From Chloroflexota bacterium (GTDB lineage Bacteria > Chloroflexota > Dehalococcoidia > Lucifugimonadales > GCA-2722455), in assembly GCA_002722455.1 (NCBI GenBank), contig PBMB01000010.1, positions 1 to 32,560 of the forward strand: a stretch of 32,560 nt of DNA, in the 5' to 3' direction. Below, one piece after another: positions 8,369 to 16,563 of the stretch (its first letter is position 1; every line of letters starts with the position of its first letter). The position numbers and the translations under genes were made by a program. The notes under the pieces were generated by a model. It was not told the origin of the DNA. It saw nothing but the letters and a program-made list of their open reading frames with translations, and made no database searches.

Positions 8369-8644
8369 CTACTGAGATTCCGCAGAATAATCAACCGTTG
8401 ATTTTTCAATCTTTGCAATTGATGATTCACCTGAATCATTACCAATCAACTCTTCTAGCAAAACATCATTTCTCCAAACAGTACCTTGGAGGTAATTATC
8501 AAAATCACGCTTTTGATTACACTCTTTACAAGTACCTTTACTAAACTTACCTTTAGGAGGTTCTATTATCCATATATGACGACATGTAGGAATTTCAGTA
8601 CTTAAAGACACCTGGCCAGAGTCATCTTTCTTTTTATCTTTCAC
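8369..8644 (-). CDS. Small putative metal-binding protein, function unknown
   Basis: The protein has 91 residues with a charged N-terminus and an acidic C-terminus. Its core, CRHIWIIEPPKGKFSKGTCK followed by EC, places C21, H23, C39 and C42 as a possible one-zinc site of C-x-H/C-x-x-C form, followed by an RDFDN motif. I recall similar 'C.H.W...P.G..S.G.C..C...R.F.N' proteins from Chloroflexota genomes but know no function. It starts at a GTG with AGGTG four bases upstream and has a good candidate promoter about 30 bp upstream. It converges with cofE, separated by 9 bp. Confidence 0.7.
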   Translation of the reverse strand: MKDKKKDDSGQVSLSTEIPTCRHIWIIEPPKGKFSKGTCKECNQKRDFDNYLQGTVWRNDVLLEELIGNDSGESSIAKIEKSTVDYSAESQ

Positions 8645-8673
8645 AAAACACCTATTAATATAGTATTAAATGG

Positions 8674-8702
8674 ATTAAATGAAAGTATGGACTCAAAGTC
8701 AA
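8674..8702 (-). promoter_or_regulatory. Candidate promoter for the 91-residue Cys/His protein
   Basis: On the minus strand: TTGACT, 17 bases, TTTAAT, matching 5/6 and 5/6 consensus bases. It would give a leader of about 23 bases, which carries a short 6-bp inverted repeat (TTAATA, 3 bases, TATTAA). Confidence 0.5.
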
Positions 8703-8757
8703 TTGAAATATAGAGTATTTTTATACAATTCTAAGAAATGTATAGCCCAGAAGAAGC

Positions 8758-8955
8758 TTACGCAGGAAGTTGTGTACCTGATAATGGCTTGTTAAACTGT
8801 TTGCGCATCCTGGCAATTTGCTTAAGTTGTGCTAGGCGCTTATCAATATCCGTCATGACCAAGCCGCACTGTAAACAAGCTAAGACGTCTTCATCTAAAT
8901 CTGCCCTTAGAGATACATCTCCATGGCATTTTTTACAAGCTTTAAATAATATCAC
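8758..8955 (-). CDS. 65-residue zinc-ribbon protein, function unknown
   Basis: The sequence has CKKC (7-10) and CLQC (27-30), sixteen residues apart, in the context KACKKCHGDVSLRADLDED and VLACLQCG. This is a classic zinc ribbon; a short helical, basic tail (about 38-55, KRLAQLKQIARMRKQ) follows and could bind nucleic acid. The GTG start has an excellent SD, GGGGAG at five bases, which supports this strand over the overlapping open frame on the other strand. A strong promoter-like sequence and a 5'-end stem-loop lie about 60-130 bp upstream. The tail and size suggest a small regulator or accessory subunit, but there is no evidence for a specific partner. Confidence 0.75.
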   Translation of the reverse strand: MILFKACKKCHGDVSLRADLDEDVLACLQCGLVMTDIDKRLAQLKQIARMRKQFNKPLSGTQLPA

Positions 8956-9010
8956 TTTTTCTCCCCGTTAAAACTATTAATAACTAATTATATTTTTCTA
9001 TAATAAATTG

Positions 9011-9045
9011 ATTTTATGAAGGAATTATTAAGCATTTCATAAAAT
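9011..9045 (-). repeat. 10-bp perfect inverted repeat in the leader of the 65-residue zinc-ribbon gene
   Basis: ATTTTATGAA, 15 bases, TTCATAAAAT. The first base of the stem lies about 11 bases after the -10 element at 9056-9061, so in the minus-strand transcript it would be a stem-loop at the very 5' end of a leader of about 90 bases. Confidence 0.5.
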
Positions 9046-9055
9046 AACCATCGAT

Positions 9056-9084
9056 AAATTACTACAGAGGTTAACGGCTGTCAA
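9056..9084 (-). promoter_or_regulatory. Probable sigma70-type promoter for the 65-residue zinc-ribbon gene
   Basis: On the minus strand: TTGACA, 17 bases, TAATTT. The -35 is perfect, the spacing ideal and the -10 matches 4 of 6. It is the best promoter in the long gap and faces the zinc-ribbon gene with its strong SD. Confidence 0.55.
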
Positions 9085-9534
9085 GAAAATAAAATAATTG
9101 CCATAAAAAGACATTTCTAAGCATATAAAATCCTAGAAATATAAAGAGTGAGAATTATTTAAGTAATTTCGAGAATATGACCAGACTAAATGACGATATT
9201 CGTAACAAAAAAACACTATTCCATGCGTGATTTCAAAAAAAAATTACGATTTCAGTTAAAATAAACGGTTAAGCGATTAATAAACATTTTTAGAAGTAAT
9301 ATGTACTAATTTCGTTATAAAATGATTTTTTAACTACTAAAACAATCGATTTTTTTAAACTTTTTTTAAATTAATAAATTTTTTTTCTTACATTTTAATA
9401 ACTAAAATAATAGAAATATGCCCTTATAAACCTCCAACATCTCATCGGGAGAATATGGCTGCCGAAGAACTAAAAATCCAAATCTTTCAAACTAAAATAT
9501 GTTTTGAACTTAACATATTGTGACCTCCCTATAA
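9085..9534. other. Long AT-rich gap with two opposed SD-preceded mini-frames
   Basis: No gene of normal size is visible in these 450 bases, which include A/T runs near 9350-9390. Two tiny frames have good start signals. On the plus strand, GGGAG precedes an ATG at 9455 opening 22 codons (begins MAAEELKIQIFQ, stop at 9521-9523). On the minus strand, AGGGAGG precedes an ATG at 9516 opening only nine codons to a TGA at 9487. Their start regions form an imperfect inverted repeat (GGGAGAATATG against CATATT...CTCCC). They may be decayed gene remnants, a leader peptide, or chance. I see no tRNA, and no convincing riboswitch. Confidence 0.4.
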
Positions 9535-9909
9535 TTAAATACGGATAACTCGTAATGCATCTCCATCTTTAAATTTTGTAATTACTTGAGAGTCACTAAT
9601 TAAATTTCCAACTAAATTCCCTGGACTAGCTAAACGTATCTCTCCTTCTCTGCTAATAGGAGTAACGTCATGAAATAAACATAGAGCATTACCCGGTGGC
9701 CAATATGCGACATCAGTAACTAAGAAAATTTCACGTGAATCTTCTTCACCTAAAGAAACTGGGGTACTAAAATAGATTTCACCACCCCAGACATTATTGA
9801 CTGATTCGAATGGAGTTGAATCCCAAAGAGCATCTGCTGTCATTGAATCATTCAGTAATAATTCAATGTTAAATTCATTATTACTGATTTTTAATTTCCG
9901 TAACACCAT
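9535..9909 (-). CDS. Cyclophilin-like fold protein (DUF369/PF04126)
   Basis: At 124 residues it has the length of the TM1367-type cyclophilin-like family. Its recognisable core is DVAYWPPGNALCLF (66-79), then TPISREGEIRLASPGNLVG (83-101), both close to the family signature. The fold resembles cyclophilin, but prolyl isomerase activity has not been established for the family, so the role is unknown. The ATG lies five bases after the leuB stop and has no SD, so it should be translated by coupling with leuB. Position at the end of leuS-leuB says nothing definite about its job. Confidence 0.85.
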   Translation of the reverse strand: MVLRKLKISNNEFNIELLLNDSMTADALWDSTPFESVNNVWGGEIYFSTPVSLGEEDSREIFLVTDVAYWPPGNALCLFHDVTPISREGEIRLASPGNLVGNLISDSQVITKFKDGDALRVIRI

Positions 9910-9914
9910 ATTTA

Positions 9915-11030
9915 TCAGGATTCATCTATTGAAGCAATTTCCAGGACAATTGATTTTGCCATTTCCAATGTACTTACAAAATTAGATTGATTATCTGCGA
10001 TATCCTGAGTTCGTTTACCTTGTAATACAACATTACTCACTGCTTTTTCTATAGTATTAGCTTCAGTAACTAAACCAAAAGAATATCTAAACATCATTGC
10101 AACGCTTAAAATAGTTGCAATAGGATTTGCAATCCCCTTGCCCACTATATCAGGTGCACTACCATGAATCGGTTCATATAAACCTTTATATGTCATATTT
10201 TTAGATTTAAATCCACTATCAATCGATAAACTAGCTGAAGGTAATAATCCTAAAGATCCAGAAATCACTGCTGCTTCATCAGAAAGTATATCTCCAAACG
10301 TGTTCTCCGTAACTATGACATCATAATTAGCTGGATTAGTAATCAATTGCATTGCCATATTATCCATATAAAGATGTTCTAATTGAACATCTTTATATTC
10401 AGAAGCGAGTTCATTAGCAACCTGTCTCCATAATTTTGAAGATTCCATCACATTCGCTTTATCAACGGACGTAAGTTTTTTACGCCTTGATCGAGCAATT
10501 TCAAATCCAACTCTCAATATTCTTTCAATTTCTACCTCAGAATATTCTAATGTATCTACACCGTACCTAATATTTTCTTGAGTAACCCATCTTTTTTTAG
10601 GTTCTGAAAAATATAAACCACCAGTTAACTCTCTTAAAATCACCAATTCCACATTTTTAAGTATGGTATCTTTCAAAGGGCTCATTGCATTCAAACAATC
10701 ATAAACTATGACTGGCCTAATATTGACAAATAAATCCAATTTTTTTCGAATACTTAATATAGCTGATTCAGGCCTTATTTCAAAATCAACTGAATCCCAT
10801 TTAGGTCCACCAACTGCACCAAATAAAATCGCATCAACTTCCTCACAAACAGATACGGTGTCATCTGGAAGGGGAGTACCAACTTCATCAATCGCTATTC
10901 CACCTATCTTACCATCTATCAATTCAAACTGATGACCGTATTTTGAAGTAATCGCATCAAATACAATAAGTGCAGAATCAATCACCTCAGGACCTATACC
11001 ATCTCCTCTTAATACTGCTATTTTCATCAT
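9915..11030 (-). CDS. leuB: 3-isopropylmalate dehydrogenase
   Basis: LeuB oxidatively decarboxylates 3-isopropylmalate with NAD in leucine synthesis. At 371 residues the length is typical. Motifs are GDGIGPEV (9-16), GAVGGPKWD, then the substrate-specificity stretch SILSIRKKLDLFVNIRP with the conserved arginines, ELTGGLYF, SVDKANVM with the catalytic lysine, NTFGDILSDEAAVISGSLG with metal-binding aspartates, and YEPIHGSAPDIVGKGIANP. These favour LeuB over isocitrate or tartrate dehydrogenase. AAGAGGA precedes the ATG by about nine bases. It follows leuS by 29 bp, and no leuA, leuC or leuD is visible next to it. Confidence 0.95.
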   Translation of the reverse strand: MMKIAVLRGDGIGPEVIDSALIVFDAITSKYGHQFELIDGKIGGIAIDEVGTPLPDDTVSVCEEVDAILFGAVGGPKWDSVDFEIRPESAILSIRKKLDLFVNIRPVIVYDCLNAMSPLKDTILKNVELVILRELTGGLYFSEPKKRWVTQENIRYGVDTLEYSEVEIERILRVGFEIARSRRKKLTSVDKANVMESSKLWRQVANELASEYKDVQLEHLYMDNMAMQLITNPANYDVIVTENTFGDILSDEAAVISGSLGLLPSASLSIDSGFKSKNMTYKGLYEPIHGSAPDIVGKGIANPIATILSVAMMFRYSFGLVTEANTIEKAVSNVVLQGKRTQDIADNQSNFVSTLEMAKSIVLEIASIDES

Positions 11031-11059
11031 GTTATCTAGTCCTCTTAAAAAATCACGGG

Positions 11060-13522
11060 CTAATTATTTATTACTATATTAACCAATTTATTAGGGATAT
11101 GTATAATTTTCATGACTTCTTTGCCTTGAATATATTGTTGAATTTTCATACTGTTCTTTGACAATTCAATAGCTTGATCTTTTCCTAAATTGTTTGCAAC
11201 AGAAATTTTGTCTCGCACTCGACCATTTACCTGAACTACCAAAGTAATCGTTTCTTCTATAACTAGCATCGGATCAAAGTCTGGAAACCTTTGATTATGT
11301 ATACTCCCTTTCTTTCCATTCCTTTCCCATAATTCCTCAGTAATATGTGGAGCCATCGGAGATAAAAGTAATAATAAACTTTCAATTGCAAAACTCCAGC
11401 TATCTTCTGTTATCTCTTGGTCTATATTGGCATATAACCCATTAGTTAATTCCATTAAAGCTGCTATTGCCGTATTAAACTTAAATTTTTCTAAATCATT
11501 TCCAACTCGTTTAATGATTTGATGAACTAATCGAACAAGAATAGTATCTTTTTCATCTGAATGAGTAGCAAAACCTCTTGGTTTTCTAATAGATATTTCC
11601 CATACTCTGTTAAGCCATCTAAACATTCCTTTAGCACCAGTATCATTCCAACTACCCCCCTGATCCCAAGGACCGATAAACATTAAATAACAGCGTACAG
11701 CATCCGCACCAATAGTAGAAACATAATCATCTGGAGAAACCACATTACCACGAGATTTACTCATTTTTTCTCCTTCAGATAAAATATGTCCTTGATTAAA
11801 CAAACGGATGAATGGTTCATCCAACTTAAGTAATCCAATATCTCTCATTGCTTTAGTAAAAAAACGTGCATATAGTAAATGCATTACTGCGTGTTCTGCA
11901 CCTCCTGTATACTGATCAACAGAACCCCATTCATTTAATAATTTCTTATCAAAAATACCTTTAGTATAATTTGGACTAACAAATCTAAATTGGTACCATG
12001 ATGAATCAACAAATGTATCCATTGTGTCAGTTTCACGTTTTGCAACACCGCCACATTTCCAACATTCACATTCTAGAAAATCAATCTGATGTTTCAGTGG
12101 AGACTCACCAGTGGATCTAAAAATAGCATCATCAGGTAATAAAACAGGTAAATCTTCTTCTTTTACAGGAACAACTCCACATTTTTCACAATACAATATA
12201 GGTATTGGTGTCCCCCAATAACGTTGTCTGGAAATCAACCAATCCCGCATTTTATATGAATAAGTTCGGCTGCCCCAACCTTTTTCTTCTAAATAATCAG
12301 CAATCTTTTCATAAGCATCATTATTATTTAGGTTTGAAAACCGACCTGAATTTATCTGTATTCCGCCTTTTTCTATATACGCCTCTTCTAAATTCCTTTC
12401 ATCCTTGTCAGAAGGAGCAACGACAAAATTTATGTCAAGGCCATATTGTTTTGCAAAAATAAAATCTCTTTCATCATGTGCAGGCACACCCATAACTACG
12501 CCTGTACCATAACTTTTAAGTACATAATCAGCAACCCAGATAGGAATTCTTGCACCATTTACGCGATTTACAGCATAAGATCCTGTAAAAACTCCTGTTT
12601 TATCTTTTTCAGTTGACAATCTTTCAACTTCAGTCTTTCTACGAGATGACTCAATATAACTTAACACCTCTTCCTGATTTGATTCTTGAACCAATCCGTC
12701 AAGAACTGGACTCTCTGGAGCAATTGCAATAAATGTCACTCCGAATAAAGTGTCGATTCGTGTAGTAAAAGTTTTAAGTTCACTCTGATTTAAACCATAA
12801 TGTGAAATATCAAATGTAACTTCAACTCCTTTACTTCGACCAACCCAATTATCCTGCATATTTTTTATTTTTTCAGGCCAATCGATATGAGAATGATCTA
12901 ATAGCTCATCTGCATATTTTGTAATTCTAAAAAACCATTGAGTCATTTCAGTATGAATTACCTCTGCACCAGTCCTCTCATCTTTACCATCAATCACCTG
13001 TTCATTTGCTAAAACTGTATTTAATTCTGGACACCAATTAACAGTTGCCTTATCTCTATAAGCCAATCCATTCTTAAAAAACTGGAGAAAGATCCATTGG
13101 TTCCATTTATAATATTCTGGAAGACATGTTACAACTTCACGATTCCAATCATAAATCGGCCCCATTGACTTAAGTTGCCTCTTCATATTTTCAATATTAT
13201 CTAATGTCCATTTTTTAGGATGTATACCTCTCGTAATTGCTGCATTTTCAGCAGGTAATCCAAAAGCATCAAATCCCATCGGATGTAATACATTAAACCC
13301 GCGCATCCTCATAAATCTTGCATGGGCATCTGAAGGTGCCATAGCATACCAATGACCTATATGAAGGTCACCAGATGGATAGGGATACATAGTTAACTCA
13401 TACCACTTCGGTTTACTATCATCGTCATTTACTTCATACAATGAATTAGACGACCAATATGTTTGCCATTTTGTTTCTATTTGTTGAGGGTTATATGAAT
13501 CATTCCTGTTACTAGAATCCAC
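11060..13522 (-). CDS. leuS: Leucyl-tRNA synthetase
   Basis: LeuS charges tRNA-Leu and edits mischarged products. At 820 residues it is a full bacterial enzyme. HIGH is at 54-57 and KMSKS at 586-590. The CP1 editing domain is intact, with TTRIDT (253-258) and GTGVVMGVPAHDERD (339-353), including the conserved aspartate D350. Two Cys-rich knuckles (YCEKCG, 444-449; CECWKCG, 485-491) suggest bound zinc. The GTG start is preceded by AAGGAG at 11 bases, slightly long. It heads leuS-leuB-DUF369, so synthetase and leucine biosynthesis may be coregulated. I see no full T-box in the 100-bp leader. Confidence 0.96.
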   Translation of the reverse strand: MDSSNRNDSYNPQQIETKWQTYWSSNSLYEVNDDDSKPKWYELTMYPYPSGDLHIGHWYAMAPSDAHARFMRMRGFNVLHPMGFDAFGLPAENAAITRGIHPKKWTLDNIENMKRQLKSMGPIYDWNREVVTCLPEYYKWNQWIFLQFFKNGLAYRDKATVNWCPELNTVLANEQVIDGKDERTGAEVIHTEMTQWFFRITKYADELLDHSHIDWPEKIKNMQDNWVGRSKGVEVTFDISHYGLNQSELKTFTTRIDTLFGVTFIAIAPESPVLDGLVQESNQEEVLSYIESSRRKTEVERLSTEKDKTGVFTGSYAVNRVNGARIPIWVADYVLKSYGTGVVMGVPAHDERDFIFAKQYGLDINFVVAPSDKDERNLEEAYIEKGGIQINSGRFSNLNNNDAYEKIADYLEEKGWGSRTYSYKMRDWLISRQRYWGTPIPILYCEKCGVVPVKEEDLPVLLPDDAIFRSTGESPLKHQIDFLECECWKCGGVAKRETDTMDTFVDSSWYQFRFVSPNYTKGIFDKKLLNEWGSVDQYTGGAEHAVMHLLYARFFTKAMRDIGLLKLDEPFIRLFNQGHILSEGEKMSKSRGNVVSPDDYVSTIGADAVRCYLMFIGPWDQGGSWNDTGAKGMFRWLNRVWEISIRKPRGFATHSDEKDTILVRLVHQIIKRVGNDLEKFKFNTAIAALMELTNGLYANIDQEITEDSWSFAIESLLLLLSPMAPHITEELWERNGKKGSIHNQRFPDFDPMLVIEETITLVVQVNGRVRDKISVANNLGKDQAIELSKNSMKIQQYIQGKEVMKIIHIPNKLVNIVINN

Positions 13523-13581
13523 TCAGCTTAAATCTCCTTCTTCAAAAACTAATCCTATGCAAACTCAATCATTCACAATTA

Positions 13582-13609
13582 AATATATTGTACCACCTAA
13601 AATACTCAA
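13582..13609 (-). promoter_or_regulatory. Candidate promoter for leuS
   Basis: On the minus strand: TTGAGT, 16 bases, TATATT. Both elements match 4-5 of 6 bases. It lies about 60 bp before the leuS start, in a 103-bp gap that otherwise holds only the SD. Confidence 0.3.
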
Positions 13610-13625
13610 ATTATGGAAATTTCAT

Positions 13626-14129
13626 CTAATAACCATTGACTACTTTAATAGCATGAGATGCAATTATGGCAACATCATCCGGAGGAGATATGAGCTGCCC
13701 ATCAGGAGTCAAAAAAGGTTTTTTCTTACGAAGACTATCTATATCTACCCATAAACAGCCTGTTGGCAATATTTCACTTTTTTCATTGTGACTTTTATCC
13801 AAAATGCAAATATATATCATGTCAATATGCTGATGATACCCTTCAATTGGATCATTAATATCTTCTATTAATATCGTAAAAGGAGGAGTGATTTGTAATG
13901 GATTATCAAATTCAAAATTTGAACCAGAGTCAAATACATTAGCTACAATTCCGGACTCTTCTCTAATTTCACGTAATACCGCTGTTACTGGATCTTCATT
14001 TTCTTCTATATGGCCACCCAAAGGCAACCATGCTTTGACTTTCTCATGCCAATGTAAAAGAACACAAACATCATTTACTAAAAATCCAGTGGCCGTAAAA
14101 TGTCGTTTAGTATATTTTTTCTCCGACAT
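13626..14129 (-). CDS. Nudix hydrolase
   Basis: The protein has 167 residues with a complete Nudix box from G39 to I61 (GHIEENE, seven residues, REIREESGI). The pattern G-x5-E-x7-REUxEExGU is fully met, so metal-dependent hydrolysis of a nucleoside diphosphate linked to another group is expected. The substrate cannot be read from the sequence: it might be an oxidised nucleotide, a dinucleotide or a nucleotide sugar. GGTGAG lies five bases before the ATG. It sits between tRNA-Glu and leuS with about 100-bp gaps on both sides, so it is probably transcribed on its own or by read-through. Confidence 0.9.
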   Translation of the reverse strand: MSEKKYTKRHFTATGFLVNDVCVLLHWHEKVKAWLPLGGHIEENEDPVTAVLREIREESGIVANVFDSGSNFEFDNPLQITPPFTILIEDINDPIEGYHQHIDMIYICILDKSHNEKSEILPTGCLWVDIDSLRKKKPFLTPDGQLISPPDDVAIIASHAIKVVNGY

Positions 14130-14237
14130 TACAACTCACCATAAGTATAAAACATATATTTTATATTCAAACATCTGATTACTACTTAAACCAAGATCTT
14201 TTTCTAAAAATAATAGCTGCCAACAATCTAATCTTAA

Positions 14238-14311
14238 TGCCCCCAACGGGATTCGAACCCGTGTTTCCAGCTTGAAAGGCTAGCGTCCTGACCAGACTAG
14301 ACGATGGGGAC
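14238..14311 (-). tRNA. tRNA-Glu (anticodon UUC)
   Basis: The minus strand folds into a full cloverleaf. The 7-bp acceptor stem is GTCCCCA with TGGGGGC (one T-G pair). The anticodon stem CTAGC/GCTGG encloses the loop CTTTCAA, which reads UUC for GAA/GAG glutamate codons. The T-arm is ACGGG-TTCGAAT-CCCGT and the discriminator is A. The 3' CCA is not encoded (TTA follows), so it must be added by nucleotidyltransferase. TATAGT lies about 10 bases upstream of the mature 5' end. Confidence 0.95.
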
Positions 14312-14353
14312 AGCAAATGACTATAACTTTATATTAGAAACTAGCATGATTAG

Positions 14354-15385
14354 CTATTCCCAAGGATTTTGATCAGTATTTTCCTGTTCTATATCATAGC
14401 ATTGACTGAGATCTTTATCTGTTGCATTTAATAAAAGCCATCTAAGGCATTGATGATAAGTTAAGCCTTGAATACCTGGATCTTCAAATGAAATTCTATA
14501 CAATTCATATTCTGGATGCACATATCTATACATATATCGAAATCCTATAGGAGGATCACTTGGATAATACCCTGAAACTACCAGCTCATCATTATACATC
14601 CATGACTTTATTTTTTCTCTCTCACACCCCTCCCATTCAAAAGTTAGTTCATTAAAATTACCCTTTTCACAAAATTGTGCTGGTGAAGGAGCACTTCCCC
14701 AAATATTTGCATATAAATCATTATCAAACACTGGTGAAATATTTTCAATCCCAACTACATCGATATTGTTATCAACCCAATGCGCATATGTACTCTTAAA
14801 TTGCTCTAACCCTGTTTCTAAACGAAATAGCTCAGACATGCCTGAAGTATAAAAAGATCCCAAATCATCAATTCTAACAGCATCAATAAAAGTCATAGTT
14901 ACATCATTTACTATTCGTTCTAAATAATCAGTACGGGGTACAACTTTAAACCAAGCTCCTGCCCCTGCAGTTTGACGCCAAGGTCCAGTAAAAGATGCTA
15001 CATTCCATGTGCCATCTTGTTTTACCAATGTCAGATCAAAATCTATCTCAGCACCATATCCATCTACAAGAACCCCTCTATATTTAACTAGATTTCTAGA
15101 TGCAACAGTTCTGTCTCTCCATGGATGTAATTCAGCTCTAATTGGTTCGGCCATAGTATCAATTAAATCTACAAAATCATATAAACTTTGTTCTTGTTTG
15201 AAAGCTGGAATTGTCGAATCATATGCTACATCAAGATGTCCTGATTCAAGATGATCAATAAATGCTTCTGCATATTCAGCAGAATCTGCAGTATTAATCC
15301 CAACATACATCAATAAAGCCCCAGAACATGAAGCAATCAAAGCAACAAAACTAACTATTAATAATAGACAGCCACGTAATTTCAT
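14354..15385 (-). CDS. Membrane-anchored or lipoprotein of unknown function with two NTF2-like regions
   Basis: The 343-residue protein starts MKLRGC followed by a long hydrophobic stretch to about residue 30. IASC (17-20) fits a lipobox, but hydrophobic residues continue after it, so a single membrane anchor is equally possible. The rest is predicted outside the membrane. Two regions look NTF2-like in the style of DUF4864/DUF3887: residues about 35-150 (AEAFIDHLESGHLDVAYDST, then a strand-rich part ending in DGTWNVASF) and about 155-260 (VTMTFIDAVRIDDLGSFYTS). A C-terminal part carries five cysteines that could form disulfides. The start has no strong SD. Function is unknown. Confidence 0.75.
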   Translation of the reverse strand: MKLRGCLLLIVSFVALIASCSGALLMYVGINTADSAEYAEAFIDHLESGHLDVAYDSTIPAFKQEQSLYDFVDLIDTMAEPIRAELHPWRDRTVASRNLVKYRGVLVDGYGAEIDFDLTLVKQDGTWNVASFTGPWRQTAGAGAWFKVVPRTDYLERIVNDVTMTFIDAVRIDDLGSFYTSGMSELFRLETGLEQFKSTYAHWVDNNIDVVGIENISPVFDNDLYANIWGSAPSPAQFCEKGNFNELTFEWEGCEREKIKSWMYNDELVVSGYYPSDPPIGFRYMYRYVHPEYELYRISFEDPGIQGLTYHQCLRWLLLNATDKDLSQCYDIEQENTDQNPWE

Positions 15386-15488
15386 TTCAGAACCTTCATT
15401 TTAATCAAATTCAATCCTCATCATTTCGTCTACTAATATCATAAATACAAACTATAGTATATGCCTGAATATAATTCCAAAACAAGAC

Positions 15489-15523
15489 AAATATGAAATA
15501 TATAATCATATTATTTCATATTT
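15489..15523. repeat. 11-bp inverted repeat abutting the nth stop codon
   Basis: AAATATGAAAT, 13 bases, ATTTCATATTT, beginning directly after the nth TAG on the minus strand. It could form a weak hairpin at the 3' end of the HU-nth transcript. The stem is almost all A-T and is followed by only a broken T run, so it is not a convincing intrinsic terminator. Confidence 0.45.
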
Positions 15524-16183
15524 CTAACTTCTAATAAGACTAGAAGGGCATTTTTTTACTAGAATACACTCCTCACACTTAGGCTTAATAGCTTTACAAA
15601 TTTTCCTTCCATGAGTAATCAGGTAAACATGTAACTGGTATCGATTTTCAGGAGCTATAATAGATTCTAACTCATCGTGAGCTTTTTCAACTGAAATCTT
15701 CGAATCAATCCACCCCAATCTCTTAGAAACACGATAAACATGTGTATCTACTGCCATCACCGGCATCCCAAAAGCAAAGCACAATACAACAGCAGCTGTT
15801 TTAGGGCCAACTCCATCTAAAGATCGCAACCATTTTTTTGCATTTTCAGTACCTATATCACTAAGAAATGAAATGTCGTAACTGCCTACTTGACGTTTTA
15901 TTTCAGCAAGAATCTTTTTTATCCGAACTGATTTAATGTTACCTAAACCAGCTACACGAATTTGATTAGCAATTGATTGAACTGATTGACGTGCTATACC
16001 TTCAGGTGTACCAAAAGCATTTATTAAGTTCTGAAAAGCTTTCGCTGAATTTAAATCTGTTGTATTTTGAGATAAAACAGTGAATAGTAATTCATCCATT
16101 GGGGAGTATCTCTTTACCCATTCAACAAAACCATATTTTCTTTCAAAATAAGCCTGTGCTTCTAATGGATGAATTGTACCCAA
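15524..16183 (-). CDS. nth: Endonuclease III (HhH-GPD DNA glycosylase/AP lyase)
   Basis: Nth removes oxidised pyrimidines and cleaves the abasic site in base-excision repair. The helix-hairpin-helix is LDGVGPKTA (122-130) with the catalytic lysine K128, and the catalytic aspartate is D146 in AVDTHVYRV. A [4Fe-4S] loop is intact, C196-x6-C203-x2-C206-x5-C212. The length of 219 residues is normal. The start is a TTG; the next in-frame ATG would remove the first helices, so the TTG is preferred although its SD is weak. HU lies 62 bp upstream on the same strand. Confidence 0.92.
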   Translation of the reverse strand: MGTIHPLEAQAYFERKYGFVEWVKRYSPMDELLFTVLSQNTTDLNSAKAFQNLINAFGTPEGIARQSVQSIANQIRVAGLGNIKSVRIKKILAEIKRQVGSYDISFLSDIGTENAKKWLRSLDGVGPKTAAVVLCFAFGMPVMAVDTHVYRVSKRLGWIDSKISVEKAHDELESIIAPENRYQLHVYLITHGRKICKAIKPKCEECILVKKCPSSLIRS

Positions 16184-16245
16184 AATGACAAACCCTAAAT
16201 ATATTATTTACAAAATACCACACTTAAAACATGGCTTTTGCAAAT

Positions 16246-16536
16246 TTACTTGGCCACTTTATTTAAATCTGCTCCTGCAGTAAACCCAATTCTTTTATGA
16301 GCTGGGACTGTAATTAAAGATCCAGATTTGTCTCCTCGAATAGGTTTAACTTTCCTAGATTTAACAGATCGAACTGAAAATGATCCGAAACCTGTAAGAA
16401 CAACACGGTCTCCAGCACCAAGAGCATCCTGAATTACTTTTAAGACTGCATTTAATGCATTCTCTCCCTGTACCCTTGAAGTACCTAACTCAGCAGCAAC
16501 TCTGCCAGTAATATCACCTTTTCTTAAAACAGCCAA
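16246..16536 (-). CDS. hup: HU family DNA-binding protein
   Basis: HU is the nucleoid protein that binds and bends DNA as a dimer. The 96-residue sequence has the helical dimer part (to about 45), GDRVVLTGFGSFSVR (42-56) and the end of the DNA-binding arm, TVPAHKRIGFTAGADL. The lysine- and arginine-rich arm between them (VKSRKVKPIRGDKSG) is normal. The start is a TTG with a GGGGG tract seven bases upstream. It has the strongest promoter in the window and a 5'-end stem-loop, as suits a highly expressed gene. IHF is a related alternative, but HU is likelier in this group. Confidence 0.94.
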   Translation of the reverse strand: MAVLRKGDITGRVAAELGTSRVQGENALNAVLKVIQDALGAGDRVVLTGFGSFSVRSVKSRKVKPIRGDKSGSLITVPAHKRIGFTAGADLNKVAK

Positions 16537-16563
16537 TCTAATACCCCCTATAAAATAAAGAAG

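Noticed and set aside
8738-8971. 77-codon plus-strand frame overlapping the 65-residue zinc ribbon
   Set aside because: The minus frame has a strong SD and two well-spaced CxxC pairs. The plus frame has no SD and reads as its shadow.
9440-9500. Plus-strand words resembling a glycine riboswitch (GGGAGA, GCCGAAG..A..AA, CTTTCA in order)
   Set aside because: The stem expected between the first two blocks cannot form in 7 bases, the conserved AGG after CTTTC is AAA, and there is no plus-strand gene downstream to control.
12205-12462. Plus-strand frame of 85 codons inside leuS
   Set aside because: It lies wholly within the editing-domain region of a clearly intact leuS and shows no recognisable domain.
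13585-13600. GGTGGTAC on the minus strand upstream of leuS, like part of a T-box
   Set aside because: Only 8 bases match, the leader is about 100 bases, and there is no specifier loop or antiterminator/terminator pair.
14144-14170. Promoter-like TTGAAT, 15 bases, TATACT before the Nudix gene
   Set aside because: Transcription would start within or beside the SD, leaving almost no leader, and the spacing is short.
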